The notes under the pieces: model-generated
What the model was told of the DNA's origin: nothing
Database searches by the model: none
The model's input: only the letters and a program-made list of their open reading frames with translations
Program-made: the position numbers and the translations under genes
Assembly: GCA_015075365.1 (NCBI GenBank)
Contig: JABTUN010000005.1
Span: 124,001-188,000, forward strand
Direction of reading: 5' to 3'
Source: Verrucomicrobiaceae bacterium
GTDB lineage: Bacteria > Verrucomicrobiota > Verrucomicrobiia > Verrucomicrobiales > Verrucomicrobiaceae
Length of the DNA: 64,000 nucleotides
Part shown: in pieces, positions 58,657 to 64,000 of the stretch
Layout of the letters: each line of letters begins with the position of its first letter
How positions within the stretch are numbered: the first letter of the stretch is position 1

Positions 58657-59756
58657 AACATCTTTTCTTCTCTCTACTTCTCACTTCTCACCTTCTTGCC
58701 GCGTCGAAACCCGACATCATCCTTGATGACGTGGCTGTCTCGAACATGAACCTCGAATTCGCCGAGGCGGAAGAGACCGTGTTTGAGGAGACGGTTTTCG
58801 CGCTCGGCAGCATTGAGGTGCTGCCGGGGAAACGGGCCGTCGTCAGCAGCCGCATTCCGGGCCGTGCCTTCTCGGTGCTCGTCATTCCGCATCAGGAGGT
58901 CGATGCCGGGGTGGAGGTCGCGTGGATCGAAAGCCGACAGCCGGGCGATCCGCCGCCCGTGATCAAATTGGAGGCACCCATCGCCGGATTCGTGTCGAAG
59001 GTGAACATCGCGCAAGGCCAGCCGGTGTCGCCGGATGACGCGCTGATCGAAATCCTCGATCTGAGCACCGTCGAGGCTGCAGCCCATGTGCCGCAGCACC
59101 TGGCAGCAAAGTTGAAACTGGGTCAAAAAGCCCACATCCGCATTCAGGCCATGCCAGACAAGGTGTTTGAAGCAAAGCTCGCCCACATCGCGGTGGAGGC
59201 GGATGTGACCACGGGCACCCTTGAAGCTGCTTTTCATGTCGCAAACCCCGAAAACGCACTGCGTCCCGGCATGAAGGCCGAGTTCAGCATCATTGCGAGC
59301 GAGCGTGAGAACGTGATGTCCATCCCGCGCAGCGCCGTGCAGGGCGATCCCGCGCAGCGCTTCGTCTATGTGAAGGACTATGAGCTGAAAAATGCCTTCG
59401 TGAAGGCTCCGGTCGTGCTCGGGGCGCAAAACGACCGCTTTGTCGAAGTTGTCAGCGGCCTGCTGCCCGGTGATGAAGTCGTCACACGCGGCGCCTATGC
59501 GCTCGCCTTTGCTGGCAAAGGCAGCGTGAGCCTCAAAGAGGCCATGGATGCCGCGCACGGTCATGCACACAACGAGGACGGCACGGAGATGACAAAGGAG
59601 CAACAAGCCGCGGAGCACGGGGACCACGATCATGATCACGAAGGCGCTCACAACGAGTGGAGCACGCTCACGACCTTTTTCGCGGCCACGAGCGGCCTGT
59701 TACTGCTGCTGTTGATCGTCACCGCCTTCAAACGCCGGGAGGTGGCGGCATGCTGA
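58653..59756 (+). CDS. RND efflux periplasmic adaptor (CzcB type)
   Basis: A 367-residue membrane-fusion protein. A signal peptide (HLFFSLLLTSHLLAAS) leads into barrel-sandwich segments (RVPGRAFSVLVIPHQEVDAG-like, LEAPIAGFVSKVNIAQGQPV) and the beta-barrel and membrane-proximal parts (MSIPRSAVQG, YVKDYELKNAFVKAPVVLG). The C-terminal tail is unusual: a His-rich stretch (AHGHAHNEDGTEM, EHGDHDHDHEGAHNE) and then a hydrophobic helix (SGLLLLLLIVTAF), which would place a metal-binding loop at the membrane. It overlaps the next gene by seven bases. Confidence 0.9.
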   Translation: MKHLFFSLLLTSHLLAASKPDIILDDVAVSNMNLEFAEAEETVFEETVFALGSIEVLPGKRAVVSSRIPGRAFSVLVIPHQEVDAGVEVAWIESRQPGDPPPVIKLEAPIAGFVSKVNIAQGQPVSPDDALIEILDLSTVEAAAHVPQHLAAKLKLGQKAHIRIQAMPDKVFEAKLAHIAVEADVTTGTLEAAFHVANPENALRPGMKAEFSIIASERENVMSIPRSAVQGDPAQRFVYVKDYELKNAFVKAPVVLGAQNDRFVEVVSGLLPGDEVVTRGAYALAFAGKGSVSLKEAMDAAHGHAHNEDGTEMTKEQQAAEHGDHDHDHEGAHNEWSTLTTFFAATSGLLLLLLIVTAFKRREVAAC

Positions 59757-62700
59757 ACTCCCTCATCCGCTTCTCCCTGCATCACCGGCCGCTGATTCTC
59801 ATGCTGGCGCTGGTGACGTTGTTGTTCGGCTATCAGACGCTCACCCAGCTTCCGGTGGAGGTGCTGCCGGACATGACGAAGCCGACGGTGACGATCCTCA
59901 CCGAGGCGCCCGGCCTCGCGCCGGAGGAGGTGGAGGCGCTCGTCACGCAGCGGCTCGAAGCGGCGGTGCAGGGCGTCGGCGGGCTCGACAGGCTGCGCTC
60001 GAACTCGGATGTGGGCCTGTCGCTCATCTTTGCGGAGTTTGGCTGGGGCACGGACATCTACCGCGCGCGCCAGCTCGTGCAGGAGCGCATGCAGGGCGTG
60101 CTCTCCACCTTGCCCGAGGGGGTGAAACCCGGCATGACGCCGGTTTCATCGCTCATGGGGGAGATTCTGCTCGTGGGGCTGCGCTGCTCGAAAAAGCCGG
60201 GCGAGCCCGGTTACATCTCGCCGATGGATTTGCGCACCCTGGCGGACTGGACGCTGCGGCGTCGTTTGCAGAGCATCAGCGGCATCGCGGAGGTGCTCAC
60301 CATCGGCGGCGGGGTGAAACAGATCCAGGTGCAGCCCGATCCTTACCGGCTGGCCGCCTTTGGCATCACTCTGGCGGAAGTGGAGGAGGCGGTGGGCCGC
60401 GCGGCGGGAAATGCGACGAGCGGTTATCTGCAAGCCGGGCCGCAGGAGATCATGGTGCGCAATCTCGGCATGACGACGAACCTTGATGACCTTGCCAAAA
60501 CCGTCATCAAGACCGTGGGCAGCCGCCCGGTGCTCATCAGCGATGTGGCGGAGGTGCGCCACGCCGTGCAGACGATGCGCGGCGATGCCAGCGTGAATGG
60601 CACGATGGGCGTGATCCTCAGCATCGACAAGGCGCCCGGTTTTGACACGCTGAAGCTCACGGAGCAGATCGAGACCGCGCTGGAGGAGCTCCGCCCCACG
60701 CTGCCGGAAGGTGTGACCGTCGAAATCATGTTCCGCCAGGGCGACTTCATCGAGCACGCCATCGGCAATCTGAAGGAGGCCATCCGTGACGGGGCCATCA
60801 TGGTCACGATCATCCTCTTCCTGTTCCTGCTCAGCCTGCGCACCACGGCCATCACACTCATGGCGATGCCGTTGTCCTTTGCCGTCACGATCCTGACCTT
60901 CAAGGCCTTCGGCGTGAGCGTGAACTCCATGACGCTCGGCGGCCTCGCCGTCGCCATCGGCATGGTGGTGGATGATGCCATCGTGGATGTGGAGAACGTC
61001 TTCCGCCGTCTGCGGGAAAGTGGAACAGGTTTTCAACCTGTTCAGAAGTCAGGTTGGAAACCTGACCCACTTTCAATCATCGCCTCCGCGTCCAGCGAGG
61101 TGCGGAATTCCATCCTCTACGCCACCGTGCTTATCATCCTCGTCTTCCTGCCGTTGCTCGGCCTGGAAGGCATCGAGGGGCGGCTTTTCACGCCGATTGC
61201 CATCGCCACGATCACCAGCATGGCGGCGTCGTTTGTCGTCTCGCTCACGGTGATTCCCGTCTTGTGCGCGCTGCTGCTCAAAACAGGCGGGAAAGCCCAC
61301 GGCGATGGTTTTGTCGTCCGCGCGATGAAGTGGCTCGTGCAGCGCACCTTCCTCAAGCTGGCCCTGGGAGCGCCCACGCTCGTCATCCTGCTCGCCGGCG
61401 TGCTGTTGATCGCCGCGCTGATGCTCTATCCGATCATGGGAAAGGACTTCCTGCCCGCCTTCAATGAAGGCAGCGCCACCATCTCGCTCGTGAGCGCTCC
61501 CGGCACCTCCCTGGCGCAATCCAATGAGATTGGCGAGGTGGGCGTGCGCCTGCTCCAGAGCATCAAGGAAGTCAAAAGCGTGGGCCGCCGCGCCGGACGT
61601 GCCGAGCGGGATGACCACGTCATGCCGGTGAGCGTGAATGAGTTCGATGTCGAGTTCCACGAGAGCGGCAGGCCGCGTGAGGTTGTCTTCGCGGAGATTC
61701 GCAGGCTGCTCTCCGCCATTCCGGGCACCTTTGTGAATGTCGGCCAGCCCATCAGCCACCGCCTTTCGCACATGCTCAGCGGCGTCCCGGCCAGGATCGC
61801 CGTGAAGATCTTCGGCCCGGATCTCGACGTGCTGCGGGAAAAAGGCGCGCAGGTGCGCGATCTCGGCCTGTCCATCCGCGGACTCACGGATGTGAACCTG
61901 GAGGCGCAGGTGCCCATCCCGCAGATCAAGATCGAGGTGAACCGCGAGCGCGCCCTCGCCTACGATCTCCAGCCCGGCGACATCAATGCGCAGGTCTCCA
62001 CTCTGCTCGGCGGCAAGCTCATGACCGAGCTGCGCGAGGGCCAGCGCACCATCGATCTCGTCCTGCGCCTGCCGGAGTCGTGGCGCGACTCGCCGGAGAA
62101 GATTGGCAACCTGCTCATCGAGACGCACAGCGGCCAGCTCATCCCGCTCAACCTCGTGGCCGACATCCGGGAGGGCAAAGGTCCGAACGTCATCAACCGC
62201 GAAAACACCCAGCGCCGCATCGTCATCGGCGCCAACACCTCCGAGCGTGACCTGGAACGCCTCGTGCGGCAGTGGGAGAGGCTCGTGCGCGAGAAGGTGA
62301 AGCTGCCGGAGGGCTGCTTCCTGCGCTTTGAGGGCGAGTTTCAGGCGCAGCAGGCCGCCACGAAGCGCATCGCCTTCTACTTCGCCCTCGTGCTGCTCGC
62401 CATCACCCTCCTGCTGTTCGGCTGCTTTAGGAGCCTCTCGCTCGCCTTGCAGGTCATGCTGAACATCCCGCTCGCGCTCATGGGCGGCCTGGCGCTCACC
62501 TGGGTGCTGATTGATAACATCAGCATCGCCACCATCGTCGGCTTCATCGCCGTCGGCGGTGTGGCGGCGCGGAATGGCATCATGATGATCAGCCATTACC
62601 TGCACCTCATGGCGCACGAGGGCGAAACATTCGGCCGCCCCATGATCGTGCGCGGCACGCTGGAGCGGCTTGTGCCCGTGCTCATGACCGCGCTGGCCGC

Positions 62701-62899
62701 CGGCATCGCTTTGATCCCGCTGCTGCTCGCCGCGCATGAGCCGGGGAAGGAAATCCTGCATCCCGTGGCCGTCGTCATCGTCGGCGGCCTCGTCAGCAGC
62801 ACCCTGCTCGACCTCATGGTCACACCCGCCGTCTTCTACCTCTTTGGCCGCAAGGCCGCCGAATCCGCCGTGGGCGCGCAGGCGCCCGCCGCCCAGTAA
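59750..62899 (+). CDS. Heavy-metal RND efflux transporter (CzcA/CusA family)
   Basis: A 1049-residue inner-membrane proton-driven metal pump with the usual 12 helices and two large periplasmic loops. Markers include LPVEVLPDMTKPTVTILTEA, EEVEALVTQRLEAAVQGV, GLAVAIGMVVDDAIVDVENV (helix 4 with Asp residues of the proton path) and AVGGVAARNGIMMISHY-like IAVGGVAARNGIMMI. An in-frame insertion of about 16 residues (GTGFQPVQKSGWKPDP, about 424-439) comes from two DNA hairpins. ATG 59750 with GGGAGG upstream is the start. Metal specificity cannot be set; the His-rich partners suggest a divalent metal such as Zn, Co, Ni or Cu. Confidence 0.93.
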   Translation: MLNSLIRFSLHHRPLILMLALVTLLFGYQTLTQLPVEVLPDMTKPTVTILTEAPGLAPEEVEALVTQRLEAAVQGVGGLDRLRSNSDVGLSLIFAEFGWGTDIYRARQLVQERMQGVLSTLPEGVKPGMTPVSSLMGEILLVGLRCSKKPGEPGYISPMDLRTLADWTLRRRLQSISGIAEVLTIGGGVKQIQVQPDPYRLAAFGITLAEVEEAVGRAAGNATSGYLQAGPQEIMVRNLGMTTNLDDLAKTVIKTVGSRPVLISDVAEVRHAVQTMRGDASVNGTMGVILSIDKAPGFDTLKLTEQIETALEELRPTLPEGVTVEIMFRQGDFIEHAIGNLKEAIRDGAIMVTIILFLFLLSLRTTAITLMAMPLSFAVTILTFKAFGVSVNSMTLGGLAVAIGMVVDDAIVDVENVFRRLRESGTGFQPVQKSGWKPDPLSIIASASSEVRNSILYATVLIILVFLPLLGLEGIEGRLFTPIAIATITSMAASFVVSLTVIPVLCALLLKTGGKAHGDGFVVRAMKWLVQRTFLKLALGAPTLVILLAGVLLIAALMLYPIMGKDFLPAFNEGSATISLVSAPGTSLAQSNEIGEVGVRLLQSIKEVKSVGRRAGRAERDDHVMPVSVNEFDVEFHESGRPREVVFAEIRRLLSAIPGTFVNVGQPISHRLSHMLSGVPARIAVKIFGPDLDVLREKGAQVRDLGLSIRGLTDVNLEAQVPIPQIKIEVNRERALAYDLQPGDINAQVSTLLGGKLMTELREGQRTIDLVLRLPESWRDSPEKIGNLLIETHSGQLIPLNLVADIREGKGPNVINRENTQRRIVIGANTSERDLERLVRQWERLVREKVKLPEGCFLRFEGEFQAQQAATKRIAFYFALVLLAITLLLFGCFRSLSLALQVMLNIPLALMGGLALTWVLIDNISIATIVGFIAVGGVAARNGIMMISHYLHLMAHEGETFGRPMIVRGTLERLVPVLMTALAAGIALIPLLLAAHEPGKEILHPVAVVIVGGLVSSTLLDLMVTPAVFYLFGRKAAESAVGAQAPAAQ
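61023..61066 (+). repeat. Twin-hairpin repeat inserted in frame in czcA
   Basis: GAACAGGTT-TTC-AACCTGTTC (61023-61043) and GTCAGGTT-GGA-AACCTGAC (61048-61066) are two adjacent perfect hairpins. They encode the extra residues T-G-F-Q-P-V and W-K-P-D-P in the cytoplasmic loop between helix 4 and helix 5. Confidence 0.8.
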
Positions 62900-62925
62900 C
62901 CCTCAACCCGACAACCCGCACCCGC

Positions 62926-63369
62926 ATGAAAACCAAACTCATCCTCCTCGTCACCCTCCTCACCAGCCTCGCCTTTGCTCATGAAGGCGTCGAACTCGGC
63001 CCGAATGGCGGCCGCATCCTCGAATTCAGCGACAACGAGACCCTGCACGGCGAGGTCACGGTCAAAGGCGACCAGTTTCACATCGCCGTGCTCGACAAGG
63101 ACATGAAGCCGGTGACGATGGACAAGCAGTCCCTCACCGCCACCACGGGCGACCGCGCCAAGCCGGTGAAGCTGGAGGTCACGAAGGACGCGAAAGGTTT
63201 TGTCCTCCCCGTGGTGAAGCCCGGCGAGTGGCTCATCCTGCGTTACAAGGACCACGCCGACGCCAAGGCCATCACCGCCCGCTTTGAATACAACACGGCG
63301 ATTTGCGAGGAATGCAAAAACGCGGAGTGGCTGTGCAAGTGCAAGCCGGACGGGGAGAAGAAGTCGTAG
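62926..63369 (+). CDS. Exported metal-binding accessory protein of the efflux operon
   Basis: A 147-residue protein with signal peptide (TKLILLVTLLTSLAFAHE). A beta domain (about 20-105; GVELGPNGGRILEFSDNETL, FHIAVLDKDMKPVTM) resembles small periplasmic copper/zinc-handling proteins. The C-terminus carries CEECKNAEWLCKCK, four cysteines fit for metal binding. It lies 26 bases after czcA, the last gene of the operon. Likely a metal chaperone; no database family is certain. Confidence 0.75.
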   Translation: MKTKLILLVTLLTSLAFAHEGVELGPNGGRILEFSDNETLHGEVTVKGDQFHIAVLDKDMKPVTMDKQSLTATTGDRAKPVKLEVTKDAKGFVLPVVKPGEWLILRYKDHADAKAITARFEYNTAICEECKNAEWLCKCKPDGEKKS

Positions 63370-63453
63370 AGGCAAACCTCAGTTTGTTCCGGGGTCGTAA
63401 AGGCAAACGTGAGTTTGCCCCGGCTCCGGGAAGTCTCACAACTTCCTCTACGA
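63364..63453. repeat. 90-bp element bounded by TCGTAGAGG inverted repeats
   Basis: TCGTAGAGG (63364-63372) and CCTCTACGA (63445-63453) bound an interior with a GGCAAAC-GTGA-GTTTGCC hairpin (63402-63419), a degenerate tandem copy of it (63371-63388) and GGAAGT/ACTTCC. The left end includes the stop codon of the accessory-protein gene; it may also act as terminator. Confidence 0.65.
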
Positions 63454-64000
63454 AACCTCTCCGCGCTCCCTTCCCCTCTTTTCCCTTTTGTCTCCTTTTC
63501 GGCCAACCTGCCCCGAACGGATTGAAATCGTCGGACGCGGCGCAGCGCGTCCCTACCTGAACGCCCACCGACGGAACGGGCTGCTGCGAAGCCGCGAAGC
63601 GAACGCCGGACGACGAACGCGCTGCGCACATCTCTGACCGGGGCAACATTCAACGTCGAACATCCAACGCGGAACGTTCAAGGACGGAACGGGCTGAACC
63701 CCGAACTACGAACGCGCTGCGCACCACTGACTTCTGGCCACTGACCACTGACTTCTTTTCGGCAGGGATGGAATCCTGCCCTCCGGGGGGCGGTGATCTT
63801 GTTGCACCGCAACAAGGCTACGTTGGCTCCGCGCCTCGGCCTTTTTCCCTTTGGTCTCTCTTTCGGCCAACCCAGAGGGAACGTTCAACGTCGAACGTCC
63901 AACGCGGAACGTTCAACGACGGAACGGGCTCAAGCCCGAACGACGAACGCGCTGCGCGCACCTCTGACCGGGGCAACGTTCAACGCCGAACATCCAACGC
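63454..64000. repeat. Interspersed-repeat block to the window end, no genes
   Basis: The inverse of GGCCGAAAGAGAG-type units (63470-63506, 63838-63872), the GGACGCG/CGCGTCC palindrome (63533-63562) and three runs of heptamers (about 63640-63690, 63700-63755, 63885-64000, for example GAACGTT, CAACGTC, GAACGTC, CAACGCG) are packed together. It mirrors the block at 38.3-38.8 kb in opposite orientation. Short open frames are repeats read through. Confidence 0.85.

Noticed and set aside
61073..62761. 562-residue open frame on the minus strand
   Set aside because: Antisense to czcA, with the typical His/Asp/Glu-rich composition of shadow frames in GC-rich DNA.
1..64000. tRNA, rRNA or replication origin
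   Set aside because: No cloverleaf-like sequence with a TTCGAATC-type arm in the proper setting, no rRNA motifs and no DnaA-box cluster were noticed by eye; a covariance-model search would settle the tRNA question.

Overview
The window is GC-rich bacterial DNA whose gene content points to the Verrucomicrobiota, close to the Verrucomicrobium/Prosthecobacter kind, with Planctomycetota as the less likely alternative. Pointers are a DUF1549/DUF1553 planctomycete-type cytochrome protein, a DUF1501 protein, a DUF1080 protein, a Tat-exported Gfo/Idh/MocA oxidoreductase, a serine/threonine kinase beside an ECF sigma factor, and a secretin cluster resembling the Amuc_1098-1101 region of Akkermansia. 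This assignment rests on recognised families, not on rRNA or a search.

Layout. 1-12 kb: housekeeping and secreted proteins (SGNH hydrolase, a large exported unknown, DUF1080, a MurQ/GKRP-like SIS protein, PA0069-type radical SAM, N-acetylglutamate synthase, a CXXCH protein). 12.1-13.6 kb: an IS3-family element with an A7G frameshift site. 13.6-19.4 kb: a degenerate Rhs locus read on the minus strand. It has a broken core, then two Rhs C-terminal modules that share about 950 bp of core but end in unrelated tips, each followed at once by one or two tiny membrane proteins. This looks like a polymorphic-toxin locus with tandem tip/immunity cassettes. 19.5-30.5 kb: DUF1549/1553, cupin, a PelA-like protein with degenerate catalytic motifs plus a TPR partner, an SMR guanidinium-type exporter, DUF1501 and SurE. 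30.7-38.3 kb: SUMF1-like protein, MFS transporter, caspase-like protease, NlpC/P60 lipoprotein, L,D-transpeptidase, RsuA-type pseudouridine synthase and a PfkB kinase.

38.3-46.7 kb: about 1 kb of interspersed repeats, two exported repeat-containing proteins, a 42-bp-period palindromic array, then a large membrane Ser/Thr kinase divergent from an ECF sigma factor. 46.6-50.5 kb: a second copy of a short dispersed palindromic element, a D-aminoacylase-type amidohydrolase, a Tyr/Gly-rich lipoprotein and the Gfo/Idh/MocA protein. 50.7-56.6 kb: a five-gene type IV pilus/type II secretion-like assembly operon (GspL/PilMN-like, PilO-like, two related exported proteins, secretin). 56.9-63.4 kb: a heavy-metal RND efflux operon (His-rich protein, CzcC, CzcB, CzcA, Cys/His accessory protein). 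The last 600 bp are repeats.

A theme across the window is small repeated DNA: tandem degenerate heptamers at about a dozen intergenic sites and once inside a gene, a two-copy MITE-like element, twin hairpins inserted in frame in czcA, and short tandem duplications that break the Rhs frame. No rRNA, tRNA or CRISPR was seen.
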